The notes under the pieces: generated by a model
Database searches by the model: none
Told to the model about the DNA's origin: nothing
The model's input: the letters and a program-made list of their open reading frames with translations, nothing else
Translations under genes and position numbers: made by a program
In this document: in pieces, positions 1-8,093 of the stretch
How the letters are laid out: every line of letters starts with the position of its first letter
How positions within the stretch are numbered: the first letter of the stretch is position 1
Source of the DNA: Nocardia brasiliensis NBRC 14402
GTDB lineage: Bacteria > Actinomycetota > Actinomycetes > Mycobacteriales > Mycobacteriaceae
Direction of reading: 5' to 3'
NCBI RefSeq assembly: GCF_000308475.2
Contig: NZ_BAFT02000065.1
Coordinates: 62,001 to 126,000 of the forward strand
Length of the DNA stretch: 64,000 nucleotides

Positions 1-6
1 TACGAA

Positions 7-384
7 ATGGCAGGCCAATTGCCCGCCTACTACCTGCTGTTCGATCCTCGCCAACTGTATCGAGATGCGAATCCATCGACAGAGGCCCAAGAGCGACGGC
101 TGCTCGGAGGTTATCTGTCTGTTGCATGGGCTGTTCCGGAGTACCGTGCCGCGCTGGTGGCGTACACGGAGAAAGATCCGGAAGAGGGACGCTGTAGAGG
201 ATGCAATATAGAACTGCAGCCTCGACAAACCAGAGAACGCGGCCGCCCTCGTGAACACTGCAGCAACGGGTGCAGGCAACGCGCATACCGAAACTGCAAA
301 CGAATAGCAGCCCGAGAGCTCGCGCGACCACCGTGGGCGTCCACCCGGCGTAGGCGCTCAACGGCGGTCCCTCCACCGAGTTAA
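7..384 (+). CDS. Small Cys-rich protein, possibly cut by the window edge
   Basis: Reads 125 residues from an ATG at position 7, but the frame is open to base 1, so the true start may lie outside the window. The second half carries a Cys pattern (CRGC at about residues 62-65, then GRPREHCSNGCRQRAYR) like the short zinc-finger-like motif found in many actinobacterial small proteins (Cx2C, then GRPRxxCSxxCRQRA). The Arg/Lys-rich C-terminus suggests nucleic-acid contact, but this is inference. No partner gene is visible. Function unknown. Confidence 0.5.
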   Translation: MAGQLPAYYLLFDPRQLYRDANPSTEAQERRLLGGYLSVAWAVPEYRAALVAYTEKDPEEGRCRGCNIELQPRQTRERGRPREHCSNGCRQRAYRNCKRIAARELARPPWASTRRRRSTAVPPPS

Positions 385-577
385 ATCATCGACATCCCCG
401 GATGGCTCCGAGACACCACCTCACTGTTCCGCAGTCGGGCTCACGCCAGTGCGAGCTCGACTGCGTTCTGCGCCGCGCCGATCTGTACCGCACTATCGGT
501 GGCTCCCGTAGGAAATGAAGCGGATCGTGAGACGAGTCGGACATCAAGGGTCTGAAGACAAGAGGAAAATCTGCTGG

Positions 578-964
578 TCACGGATGTGAGATATGAAGCG
601 GAGACTGAGATCCTACAGCCTCGTCGATGGCGGACATGTTTTGTTCGGCCCATTCTCGTAAGGCGGCGAGGGGGACTTCCAGGGACAGGCCCAGGTCGGT
701 TAGGCGGTAGTGGACTTGGGGTGGGACGGTGGGGTTTACGCGGCGGGCGACGAGGTTGTCGCGGACCAGTTGGGCGAGGGTTACCGAGAGCATTTTTTGG
801 GAGATGCCAGGGATGCGGCGGCGCAGGTCGGCGAAGCGCACCTCGGGTGGGTCTGCCGACGCGAGGATTTTGATGACCATGGAGACCCATTTGGAGCCGA
901 TCCGGTCCAGCAGTTGCCGAGTAGGACAGGCGGGATCGAACAGATCTCCACGCCGGGTAGTCAC
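578..964 (-). CDS. HxlR-family winged-helix transcriptional regulator
   Basis: A 128-residue protein with the HxlR layout: DPACPTRQLLDRIGSKW at residues 10-26, a recognition region around FADLRRRIPGISQKMLSVTL, then the wing and a C-terminal helix. The usual N-terminal Cys of this family is present (Cys13). The start is a GTG at 964. It is divergent from the alpha/beta hydrolase at 1064, and the short shared intergenic region holds two GGTTACC dyads, so it probably represses that gene and itself. HxlR proteins often respond to aldehydes or electrophiles through the Cys; here that is inference. Confidence 0.88.
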   Translation of the reverse strand: MTTRRGDLFDPACPTRQLLDRIGSKWVSMVIKILASADPPEVRFADLRRRIPGISQKMLSVTLAQLVRDNLVARRVNPTVPPQVHYRLTDLGLSLEVPLAALREWAEQNMSAIDEAVGSQSPLHISHP

Positions 965-1013
965 TTGAAGCTCACCACCTGAGTCGAAAGTGCCGTCTTG
1001 GCCGATCCATCAA

Positions 1014-1048
1014 GGTTACCTACCGTGAGTTGGTCACTGATGGTTACC
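1014..1048. promoter_or_regulatory. Paired GGTTACC operator candidate between HxlR gene and hydrolase
   Basis: Two copies of the odd palindrome GGT-T-ACC lie at 1014-1020 and 1042-1048, centres 28 bp apart, in the divergent promoter region. Each is extended by a complementary outer pair (A..T and T..A). This is the right place for an HxlR operator. It also argues against the upstream TTG (998) and ATG (1040) starts of the hydrolase, which would put the operator inside the gene. Confidence 0.5.
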
Positions 1049-1063
1049 AGCTTCGAGGTGGAG

Positions 1064-1903
1064 ATGAGCGCCGATATCGCGCTGCACAGGGTCACGGCGA
1101 ACGGGATCGAGATGAACGTCGCGGTCGCCGGAGCGGGTCCCGCGGTCCTGCTGCTGCACGGGTTCCCGCACACCTGGGAGGTGTGGCGGGATGTGCTGGA
1201 CGAACTCGCGGGGACGCATCGGGTGATCGCGCCCGACCTGCGCGGGTTGGGCGCGACCACCCGGCCGGAAAGCGGTTACGACGCAGCGAATCTGGCTGTG
1301 GACGCGGTTGCCGTGCTGGATACTCTCGGCGAAACGCGCGCGGATGTAGTCGGTTTCGATCTCGGCGCCGCCCCGGCGTTCCTGACCGCGATGCAGCACC
1401 CGGACCGGGTCCGGCGCTTGGTGCTCATGGAGGCGCTGCTAGGCCGGCTACCCGGGGCCGAGGATTTCCTGCGCGACGGACCGCCCTGGTGGTTCGGTTT
1501 CCACGCCGTCCCGGATCTGGCAGAGTCGGTGCTCGCCGGGCACGAGGGCTCCTATATCGACTGGTTTTTGAGCGCGGGCACGCGTGGCCGCGGTGTCCCC
1601 GCGCACCTGCGCACCGCATTCGTCATCGCCTACACCGGCTCGGACGCGTTGCGCGCCGCCTTCGCGCACTATCGGGCCTTGCCTGAGAGCGGCCGCCAGA
1701 TCGAGAAGGCAACCGCCACAACGCGATTACGGATGCCGACGCTGGCCGTCGGGGCGCATCCGGTCGGCGACGCTCTCGCCCGGCAGTTGCGGTCTTGCAC
1801 CGACGATCTGACCGAGGCAGTGATCCCCGACTGCGGTCACATCATTCCGGTAGACGGGCTACCCGCACTGCTCCCGCTGCTCACCGACTTCCTGGCGCCC
1901 TAG
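1064..1903 (+). CDS. Alpha/beta hydrolase (epoxide hydrolase/dehalogenase-like)
   Basis: Alpha/beta-hydrolase fold enzyme of 279 residues from the ATG at 1064; in-frame ATG 1040 and TTG 998 are alternatives. The oxyanion motif is LLHGFPHTW, as in epoxide hydrolases. The nucleophile elbow reads GFDLGA, with Asp as expected for epoxide hydrolase or haloalkane dehalogenase rather than a Ser esterase. The C-terminal catalytic His lies in CGHIIPVD. A GAGGTGG stretch just before 1064 serves as a close ribosome-binding site. Divergent from and probably controlled by the HxlR gene. Substrate unknown. Confidence 0.85.
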   Translation: MSADIALHRVTANGIEMNVAVAGAGPAVLLLHGFPHTWEVWRDVLDELAGTHRVIAPDLRGLGATTRPESGYDAANLAVDAVAVLDTLGETRADVVGFDLGAAPAFLTAMQHPDRVRRLVLMEALLGRLPGAEDFLRDGPPWWFGFHAVPDLAESVLAGHEGSYIDWFLSAGTRGRGVPAHLRTAFVIAYTGSDALRAAFAHYRALPESGRQIEKATATTRLRMPTLAVGAHPVGDALARQLRSCTDDLTEAVIPDCGHIIPVDGLPALLPLLTDFLAP

Positions 1904-1909
1904 GAGCGA

Positions 1910-1939
1910 AGGCATTGGCGACGGCGGTGCTGAATGCCT
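1910..1939. terminator. Weak hairpin between convergent genes
   Basis: Inverted arms AGGCATT (1910-1916) and AATGCCT (1933-1939) bracket a 16-nt loop in the short gap between the two converging genes. There is no U-tract, so this is only a candidate. Confidence 0.3.
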
Positions 1940-2448
1940 CACCGCCACACGGCCTCTGGGCAATTGGTCATGCGGTCGTCTTCGTAGGCCGACACCGTGA
2001 TCACGGTGATGTAGCTGATCCGTTTGGACCAGTCGCCTGATGCGGGGCCCGCGTTGATTCGAGTGAGATCGTCCCAGGCACGGCCTGCGCCGTACTCGAC
2101 CGGTTCGCCGCCCCAGAAGGCGATGCAATCGCCGGTGCGGCCTTCACCGTCCCACACCGTGAGCCACGTGTGGGGCCCGACGTTCAGGGAGGACGGCACG
2201 TTGTTCCAGTCGTTCCAGCAGAAGAACACGCAGTCCCTGGTGACGCGCAATAGTTCGTGCGCGCCGAGACCCAATGTGACACCGTCGTTGTCGAAGCTGG
2301 GGGTCTCCCAGAATTGTGCGTAACCCGGGTAGATCATCGGGAGGTTGCCGGCCTGTGCGGGCGCCGCCGCGGTGAGACCGAGCGCGGCGGTCGCGGCCAT
2401 GAGCAGGGTGGCCCAGCGTGCGGTGCGGTGGGAGTTTCGGCTCGACAT
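1939..2448 (-). CDS. Secreted protein, possible beta/gamma-crystallin-like fold
   Basis: A 169-residue protein with a clear Sec signal peptide: basic N-terminus, hydrophobic stretch, cleavage after APAQA near residue 33. A good SD (AAAGGAAG) precedes the ATG at 2448. The mature part is rich in Trp and aromatic residues. Near the end it has DLTRINAG and WSKRISYITV, which resemble the last strands of beta/gamma-crystallin or Streptomyces proteinase-inhibitor-like domains (WNDRISSVRV type). The fold assignment is tentative. Two Cys in CVFFC and others could form disulfides. Convergent with the hydrolase. Role outside the cell unknown. Confidence 0.7.
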   Translation of the reverse strand: MSSRNSHRTARWATLLMAATAALGLTAAAPAQAGNLPMIYPGYAQFWETPSFDNDGVTLGLGAHELLRVTRDCVFFCWNDWNNVPSSLNVGPHTWLTVWDGEGRTGDCIAFWGGEPVEYGAGRAWDDLTRINAGPASGDWSKRISYITVITVSAYEDDRMTNCPEAVWR

Positions 2449-2567
2449 TGCTTGCTTCCTTTCGACATGCCTCGGCGCGTCGTCACCGCCATGCTTTCAT
2501 GATCGAAAGTGACTATCCGGCAGTGCATTTCGCGCATGTCAACCGTAGGATCCCGGGTGCCGCGCCG

Positions 2568-2591
2568 ACCATACGAACAACTTCGTATGGT
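2568..2591. promoter_or_regulatory. 24-bp perfect dyad upstream of the LuxR-type regulator
   Basis: Arms ACCATACGAA (2568-2577) and TTCGTATGGT (2582-2591) are exact inverted repeats around CAAC, 51 bp before the LuxR gene start and also upstream of the divergent secreted-protein gene. The size fits a dimeric repressor or autoregulatory operator. It ties the two divergent genes together. Confidence 0.5.
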
Positions 2592-2641
2592 GTTCTGCGC
2601 TTCGGCCTGTTCGCGGAACGTGTCCGGGAGATACTGAAGCG

Positions 2642-3448
2642 GTGACGAGGGGGACCGACTCGACCGCACAGAAAATCCACGATCTCGCCTTGGCGATCGT
2701 CACCGAACGAGAGCCGCTGCGGGTGTGGCCGCTGCTCATGGAGCGGCTCACCGTCGACCTACCGTGCGATCTCGCGGTACTGATCGATCTCGACTGGGAC
2801 GCAGGCACCGGACACGCCCTCACCGGTGCGCCGGACTGGCTGCACGAAGCACCACTCGACGCACTCATCCACGCGCACATGCGATCTCATCCGCTGTTGC
2901 AGCATTACGCCCGGACCGGGGACACGACGCCGTTGACCATGGACGAAGTCGCCGACGATCGCTGGTGGAAGGGCGAGGCGTACCGGGCGGGCAAGGACGC
3001 GATCGGTATCGACCGGCAGCTGGCGCTGCCCCTGGCCGCGGGACGCGGCCGAATCCGCGGCGTCATCATGAGTCGCAGCAGCCACGGATTCAGCGGCCGC
3101 GACCTCGAATACGCAGCGCTCGCACGATCATTGCTCGATGCGGTGGAAGCCCACGAGACGGCGGCCTTCGGGCATCGCGGACCGGCAGACCCCGCGGACT
3201 ACCGGCTGACCCCGCGGGAACTGGCGGTGCTGGGTCTGCTCTGCGAGGGCTGGACCGCCCGCGCGATCGCGAGCAGGCTCGGCATCGCCCCCGCGACCGC
3301 CACGAAACACACCGAGAACATCTACCGGAAGATCGGCGTGCACGATCGCATCGCCGCCCTACACACGGCCCAGCGACTCGGCCTGATCACCGTTTGCCGA
3401 ACAGCCTGGCGGGGTTCGGCGGCGGCTGACCCAGAATGGCTTGCATGA
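2642..3448 (+). CDS. LuxR-family transcriptional regulator
   Basis: A 268-residue regulator. The C-terminal GerE/LuxR helix-turn-helix covers about residues 182-245, with LTPRELAVLGLLCEGW, the recognition helix around ASRLGIAPATATKHTENIYRKIG and the usual DRIAAL ending. The N-terminal ~170 residues look like a GAF-type sensor but I cannot name a ligand. GTG start. Its stop overlaps by 4 bp (ATGA at 3445-3448) the ATG of the broken GNAT gene, so the two were once coupled. The dyad at 2568-2591 is the likely control site. Confidence 0.85.
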   Translation: MTRGTDSTAQKIHDLALAIVTEREPLRVWPLLMERLTVDLPCDLAVLIDLDWDAGTGHALTGAPDWLHEAPLDALIHAHMRSHPLLQHYARTGDTTPLTMDEVADDRWWKGEAYRAGKDAIGIDRQLALPLAAGRGRIRGVIMSRSSHGFSGRDLEYAALARSLLDAVEAHETAAFGHRGPADPADYRLTPRELAVLGLLCEGWTARAIASRLGIAPATATKHTENIYRKIGVHDRIAALHTAQRLGLITVCRTAWRGSAAADPEWLA

Positions 3449-3725
3449 CTCAGCTGCCTACACTGTCCGTTTCGGAGATCACCTCGGAGCGGCTCGTGTT
3501 AGTTCGGGTTACGCGTTCGACGCAGCGACTTGCGCGTTGCATGCTGCCGCGGCCGAGCTTCCCAACCAACCGGTCTTGATCGTCACCCAGACCGCCAACG
3601 AGCGTTCGCTGAAACTCGCTACCCGCCTGGGGTTCCGGCCCGTCAGCACCTTCGAGGCGTTCGGCGCACAGCAGACGCTTGCGACCGCCGCTCTGCACGC
3701 TTTCGCAGGCGCCCGGCGGGAGTAG
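3445..3725 (+). pseudogene. Decayed GNAT acetyltransferase (internal deletion plus frameshift)
   Basis: The ATG at 3445 opens a frame beginning MTQLPTLSVSEITSERLVLV, the normal first strand of a RimJ-like GNAT acetyltransferase, but this frame stops at 3579. In the -1 frame, from about 3513 to the stop at 3725, the sequence reads as the C-terminal end of a GNAT protein: VLIVTQTANERSLKLATRLGFRPV holds the usual N-x-x-S-x-x-L-x-x-x-LGF signature (given here only in part as the recognisable core). The middle, including the acetyl-CoA loop (R/Q-x-x-G-x-G/A), is missing. The total of about 93 residues compares with about 170 for the family. So the gene has lost roughly 75 residues and its frame. 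Confidence 0.75.
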
Positions 3726-3726
3726 C

Positions 3727-4551
3727 GTGGGTGGAGTGCCGGACACCGAACTGGTCGGAGTGCAGAAGACCCTCAGCCCAGTGCTGCGGGCCAAGGCCCT
3801 GGACAATCTGTTGCCGGATCCGATTCTCGGCGACAGGTACGCCGAGCAGGTGATGCGGCGGCTCGAACCCGACTATGACAAGGGTCGAGTCGGTAAGAGC
3901 CAGATCGGGCTCAGTGCGGTGGTGCGCGCGAAGACCCACGACGACTGGGCTCGGGCCTTCCTCGCCGAGCACCCCGACGCGGTGGTGCTGCACTTAGGCT
4001 GCGGCCTCGATGCCCGGGTGTACCGGGTCGATCCGCCGGCCACCGTCGACTGGTACGACCTGGACTATCCGGCGATCATCGAACTGCGGCAACGACTGCT
4101 GCCGCGGCGCGAGCACTACACCCTGATCGGCTCCAGCGTGACGGACCTGTCCTGGCTGGACCGGGTCCCGCGCGGCCGGCCGGTGCTGCTGATCGCCGAG
4201 GGACTGGTCCCCTACCTCACCGAAGCCGAGCTGCGCGAGCTGCTCGGCGCCGTTGTCGCCGCCTTCCCGACCGGCGGGATCCAGTTCGACACGGTGGCGG
4301 TCTGGGCGTGGCGCACCTCGAGGTGGCATCCGGTGCTGCGCAAGTACGGCACCCAATTCCATTGCGGTTTCGATGATCCGGCCGCGATCGCCGACTGGCA
4401 GCCGCGACTCGAATTCGTCGACGAGGCACCGATGAACGACGCCCCGGTGCTGATGGCCAAGGCGCCCAAGGATATTCGCCGGTTGTACCGCCTCCTGAAC
4501 CGGCTACCGGGCATGCGCCGGTCCACTCGAATCGTGCGTTTCCGCTTCTGA
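3727..4551 (+). CDS. LCM/TIGR00027-type SAM-dependent methyltransferase
   Basis: A 274-residue class I methyltransferase of the leucine-carboxyl-methyltransferase (PF04072) group, which is greatly expanded in Nocardia and Mycobacterium. The SAM motif is VVLHLGCGLDARVYRV. It is followed by the acidic motif WYDLDYP and the family block LLIAEGLVPYL. The GTG at 3727 has GGGAG six bases upstream and sits just after the pseudogene stop; GTG 3736 is an alternative. Substrate unknown; relatives act on carboxyl or hydroxyl groups. Confidence 0.85.
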   Translation: MGGVPDTELVGVQKTLSPVLRAKALDNLLPDPILGDRYAEQVMRRLEPDYDKGRVGKSQIGLSAVVRAKTHDDWARAFLAEHPDAVVLHLGCGLDARVYRVDPPATVDWYDLDYPAIIELRQRLLPRREHYTLIGSSVTDLSWLDRVPRGRPVLLIAEGLVPYLTEAELRELLGAVVAAFPTGGIQFDTVAVWAWRTSRWHPVLRKYGTQFHCGFDDPAAIADWQPRLEFVDEAPMNDAPVLMAKAPKDIRRLYRLLNRLPGMRRSTRIVRFRF

Positions 4552-4582
4552 CAGCGCATTGCGGTCAGGACCAGCGGGTCAG

Positions 4583-4658
4583 CTAACGGGAATGAAGTTT
4601 CATTAATCGCGGTTAGGCAGTACTGTCACCAACGCTAACGGGAACATAGATCCGTTAG
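4583..4658. promoter_or_regulatory. Cluster of inverted repeats before the SGNH esterase
   Basis: Three dyads sit in 76 bp. CTAACGG (4635-4641) pairs exactly with CCGTTAG (4652-4658). A second CTAACGG at 4583-4589 faces CGGTTAG (4610-4616). AATGAA-GT-TTCATT lies at 4591-4604. The repeated CTAACGG half-sites suggest one regulator binding two places. The nearest dyad ends 23 bp before the esterase ATG. Confidence 0.5.
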
Positions 4659-4681
4659 TGGGGTTCAGAGAGGACAGTACG

Positions 4682-5935
4682 ATGCAGAACACCTTGCGGG
4701 TCCGGCTTGCCGCGGCCGCTGTCGCCGTCTTCGCCGTGCTCGGCGGAAGCACGGTCGGCACCGCCGCCGAACCCGCCGCGATTTGGGGCACCGGCTGGTC
4801 GGCGGCCCCGCAGGCGCCCAGTATCGGCTTCGAACCGAACTGGGCGCAGGACGGCTTCGACAACCAGACCGTGCGCCAGGTGGTCCGGGTGACCGACGGC
4901 GGCACCGCGGCCAGGATCACGCTGTCCAACCTGTTCGGCGCCGCCTCGTTGCGGGTGGATCGCGTCACCATCGCCCGTGCTGCCGCGGGCGCGACCGTGG
5001 ATCCGGACTCGTTGCGGGAGTTGACCTTCGACGGTCGCGCCGCGGCCGAGATCCCGGCTGGGCAGACCCTGACCAGCGATGCCGCCGAGCTGAACCTCGC
5101 CGCCATGGATTCGGTCGGCGTCACCATGTACCTGGCCGGCCCGACCGGTCCCGCCACGTTCCATTCACAGGCGTACGCCAGCACCTATAGCGCCGCGGGC
5201 GACCATGTCGCCGACCCGGACGCCACGGCCTTCACCGAGGCCACCCACTCCTGGTACTACCTGACCGACGTGCAGGTGTCCGGTGACGCCGAAGACGACG
5301 GCGGCACCATCGTCACGGTCGGCGATTCGATCACCGACGGGTTCGGCTCCACCTACGACACCAACACCCGCTACCCGGACCGGCTCGCGCAGCGACTGGT
5401 CGAGGCGGGCACCCCGCGCCCGGTGCTCAATGCCGGGATCGGCGGCAACCTGATCCTCAACGATTCCACCTGGTTCGGCGCGGCCGCCGTGCGGCGGTTC
5501 GAGCGGGATGTGCTCAGCAAGCCCGACGTCTCCAGCGTGATCGTCCTCGGCGGCCTGAACGATTTCGGCTTCTCCGAGGTCGACCTGCCCACTTACAAGC
5601 CGAACCCGGAGGTCTCGGTGGCGCAGCTGATCGCCGGTCATCGGCAGCTCATCGCCGCCGCGCACCGCGCGGGTGTCCGGATCGTCGGCGCCACCCTGCT
5701 GCCGATGAAGGGCGCCGAGTACTACACCGAGAAGTCTGCGGCGAAGATCCGCGAGTTCAACCAGTGGCTGCGCACCAGTGGTGAATACGACGCGGTGATC
5801 GATTTCCATGCCGCCGTCCGCGACCCGGCCGATCCCGAAAACCTCGCCCCCGCCTTCGATTCCGGCGATCACAAGCATCCCAACGCCGCGGGCTACCGGG
5901 CCATGGCCGACGCGATCGACCTGGCCCAGCTCTGA
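4682..5935 (+). CDS. Secreted SGNH/GDSL-family esterase
   Basis: A 417-residue secreted hydrolase. The signal peptide ends near GTAA-EPA (about residue 29). An N-terminal beta-rich domain (about 35-200) precedes the SGNH hydrolase domain: block I VTVGDSITDG with Ser216, block II Gly in GIGGN, block III GGLND (Asn293), and block V DHKHP with Asp396 and His399. This two-part layout matches the bacterial SGNH esterases annotated near rhamnogalacturonan acetylesterase. ATG 4682 is preferred over the in-frame ATG 4658 because it begins the signal peptide and has an AGAGGA SD. A perfect terminator follows. Confidence 0.9.
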   Translation: MQNTLRVRLAAAAVAVFAVLGGSTVGTAAEPAAIWGTGWSAAPQAPSIGFEPNWAQDGFDNQTVRQVVRVTDGGTAARITLSNLFGAASLRVDRVTIARAAAGATVDPDSLRELTFDGRAAAEIPAGQTLTSDAAELNLAAMDSVGVTMYLAGPTGPATFHSQAYASTYSAAGDHVADPDATAFTEATHSWYYLTDVQVSGDAEDDGGTIVTVGDSITDGFGSTYDTNTRYPDRLAQRLVEAGTPRPVLNAGIGGNLILNDSTWFGAAAVRRFERDVLSKPDVSSVIVLGGLNDFGFSEVDLPTYKPNPEVSVAQLIAGHRQLIAAAHRAGVRIVGATLLPMKGAEYYTEKSAAKIREFNQWLRTSGEYDAVIDFHAAVRDPADPENLAPAFDSGDHKHPNAAGYRAMADAIDLAQL

Positions 5936-5945
5936 TCGGTACAAC

Positions 5946-5979
5946 GGCAGCGACACCCGGAAGCCCGGGTGTCGCTGCC
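5946..5979 (+). terminator. Rho-independent-like terminator after the SGNH esterase
   Basis: Perfect 15-bp stem: GGCAGCGACACCCGG (5946-5960), loop AAGC, CCGGGTGTCGCTGCC (5965-5979). No U-tract follows, which is common in high-GC actinobacteria. Confidence 0.8.
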
Positions 5980-6140
5980 CGGTGCACTTGCCCGCCGAGC
6001 AGTGCGCTAAACCTGGATTTCCGCATTTGGCAGTCTGGGTGCCAGGGCGGAACAGACCTGGCAGCGCCGTTTGACCAGGGTGCGGCGGCATCGTATCGTC
6101 GTTGATCGCCAAGGGGTTGCTGACCCGGGGAGGGCTTTCG

Positions 6141-6755
6141 ATGATGAGCAAAGGCTTCGCCACCGGTTGTCTGGTGGTGAGCGCTACGGTGCTGTCCGCC
6201 TGCGCCGGTGGTGCCACCGAGCACGCGGGACCTCCCGCGACGTCGACCGCGGCGCTTCCTTCGGTGCAGGTGAGTCTTCCGCCGGCACCGGCGCAGACCG
6301 GCGAGAAGCAGGTGCGGTTCGACCCGTGCGCGCGGGTCGGCGACGATCTGGTGCGCAAGGCCGGGTTCGACCCGGCGACTCGCGAGCGCGCGGTGAGCGA
6401 AGGGGTGTCCTCGCTACTCACGACGATCGGCTGCCAATTCTGGCGAGAGGCACTCGTCGATGGCGAGAAGTATCCCACCGGCGGGTTGTCCGTGACGTCG
6501 AGCGACCTCACCCTCGACAACATCCGGACGAGTTCGGAGCACGAGATATTCAACGCGGATCCGATCCGCGGACGGGCGGCAGTGCTGTACCGGACGCCCC
6601 AGGTCGGCAACGGTTGCTGGGCGTCGATCGAATCGGCCGACGGGACGTTCACGGTCGGGCTGATCGTCACCCCCGGCCCGGTCGCCGTACCGCCGCCCTG
6701 TGAGCAGATCCGCCAGATCGCCGAAACCTTCAGCGAAGCACTCGGCACCGAGTAG
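6141..6755 (+). CDS. DUF3558 lipoprotein
   Basis: A 204-residue lipoprotein. The signal peptide ends in lipobox LSAC with Cys21 as the lipidated residue, followed by an Ala/Pro/Thr linker and a DUF3558 domain (FDPCARVGDDLVRKAGFDPATRE core, later GCQFWR and CEQ). The ATG at 6141 has GGGGAGGG six bases upstream; the longer frame from 6102 is rejected because it would bury the signal peptide. DUF3558 proteins are common in Nocardia and Amycolatopsis. It precedes an ESX-like protein gene by 81 bp, which hints at a role at the envelope with that protein, but the function is not known. Confidence 0.87.
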   Translation: MMSKGFATGCLVVSATVLSACAGGATEHAGPPATSTAALPSVQVSLPPAPAQTGEKQVRFDPCARVGDDLVRKAGFDPATRERAVSEGVSSLLTTIGCQFWREALVDGEKYPTGGLSVTSSDLTLDNIRTSSEHEIFNADPIRGRAAVLYRTPQVGNGCWASIESADGTFTVGLIVTPGPVAVPPPCEQIRQIAETFSEALGTE

Positions 6756-6836
6756 TGCCATCTTTGCGGCGGGCCGTACCGACGCGCACCGCGTCCGCCG
6801 AAATGAGTGAAAGTACACAGTCAGGGAGTAATACGG

Positions 6837-8093
6837 ATGGCCGAGACCTTCGCGGCGAACCCCAGCGAGATTGCCGGTCTGGGCAATCTCGTCACCTCGA
6901 TAGCGGGAGACGCTCTGCTGGCGTCCAGTTTCGTGGCGAAGGAAGGTAAGGCGGCCGATTGGCTGCACGGGCCGATCATCGACACGCTGATCGCCCCGAT
7001 CAACGATGCCACGGACTGGATGTCGCAACGCCACTCGGTGCTCGCGAACACCACCCTCGGTACCGGCACCGAGCTCAACAAGGCCGCCTGGATGTATCAC
7101 AGCCAGGATCAAAAGAACTACGCCGCGCTGAACGCGAATACCGAGTCGAATCTTCCGGTGGACGACAACACCGAAGAGACCGGCGTGACCGCGCAATACG
7201 CCGGTGCGGCCAGCTATTCGAAGCCGGAGTCCGTCAAATACGAAGCGCCCGCGGCGAACAAAGAAGAACTCGCCGGGCTCATCGCCGAAGTCTTCCCGGT
7301 GCTCGGCAATGTGAACGAGTCCATCAAGAGCATCACCCGGGCGGCTGGCACCGAATACGACCCGCTGGTCACCTGTCTGGCACCGATTCCCGGGAACTGG
7401 TCCGAAATCCGCAGGCTCGGTGAGGTGTACAAGGCGGCGGGTAACGGCCTGGAGGCCTGCGGCAAGAACCTCGAAGCCGGTGTAAAGCGGATCGACGGCA
7501 GTACCGACAACAAACCGAATTGGGATGGCGCCGCCTCCGTGGCCTTCAGCGCGTGGGCGACCAAACAGATCGCGGCGATGAAGTGGGAAGGGCCGGTCGG
7601 CCGGATCGTCAGCGATTGCGCGGGCGCGGTGTCCGACATGATCCGGGACGGCATCAAATCCATCCTCGAGAAGATGTGGGGGATGCTCAACAAGTACTGC
7701 GATTTCGACGACATCAAGGGCGCGCTCAAATCGGTCGCCAATATCTTGTCCACGGCGGTCCCGGGTCTCGGCGCCGCACGGATCGCCAAGCTGGTCGCCG
7801 ACATCGGGTTTCTCGTCAAAGCCGCGATAGACGTGGTCACCAAGATCAAGGAGCTGGCCGACGCCTTCAAGAAGCTCCTCGACTTCATCAAGGACCCGGT
7901 GGGTCAATTGCAGGACAAGGCGAAGCAGAAGCTGGACGAGGCGATCGCGCCGGTCACCAACAAGATCGACGATGCGACCCGTAAAGCGGCCCTCGCCAAG
8001 GACATCGGGCAGATAGCCAACTACGGCGACACCACGAACCGGCCGACGCAGGCCTACGACACCGGCGCCACACCGTGGGCGAACGCCCAGTGA
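6837..8093 (+). CDS. ESX/type VII substrate-like helical protein
   Basis: A 418-residue protein with no signal peptide or clear membrane helix. The first ~100 residues resemble the EspC/DUF2580-like WXG100-type helical hairpin. Asn228-Trp-Asp-Gly231 followed by a long helical stretch resembles a second WXG-like turn. The last ~150 residues are predicted helical and Lys-rich (around KIKELADAFKKLLDFIKD). The layout suggests a type VII secretion substrate or partner, but no ESX core gene lies in the window. ATG 6837 has CAGGGAG at good distance. The stop overlaps the next gene by 4 bp (GTGA). No toxin domain was recognised. Confidence 0.7.
   Translation: MAETFAANPSEIAGLGNLVTSIAGDALLASSFVAKEGKAADWLHGPIIDTLIAPINDATDWMSQRHSVLANTTLGTGTELNKAAWMYHSQDQKNYAALNANTESNLPVDDNTEETGVTAQYAGAASYSKPESVKYEAPAANKEELAGLIAEVFPVLGNVNESIKSITRAAGTEYDPLVTCLAPIPGNWSEIRRLGEVYKAAGNGLEACGKNLEAGVKRIDGSTDNKPNWDGAASVAFSAWATKQIAAMKWEGPVGRIVSDCAGAVSDMIRDGIKSILEKMWGMLNKYCDFDDIKGALKSVANILSTAVPGLGAARIAKLVADIGFLVKAAIDVVTKIKELADAFKKLLDFIKDPVGQLQDKAKQKLDEAIAPVTNKIDDATRKAALAKDIGQIANYGDTTNRPTQAYDTGATPWANAQ

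Noticed and set aside
2568..2591. A loxP-like element (ATACGAA and TTCGTAT arms)
   Set aside because: Arm order, spacer length (4 not 8) and lack of a recombinase gene do not fit; a regulator operator is simpler.
5165..6748. 527-codon minus-strand frame
   Set aside because: Antisense to SGNH and DUF3558 genes, with low-complexity composition.
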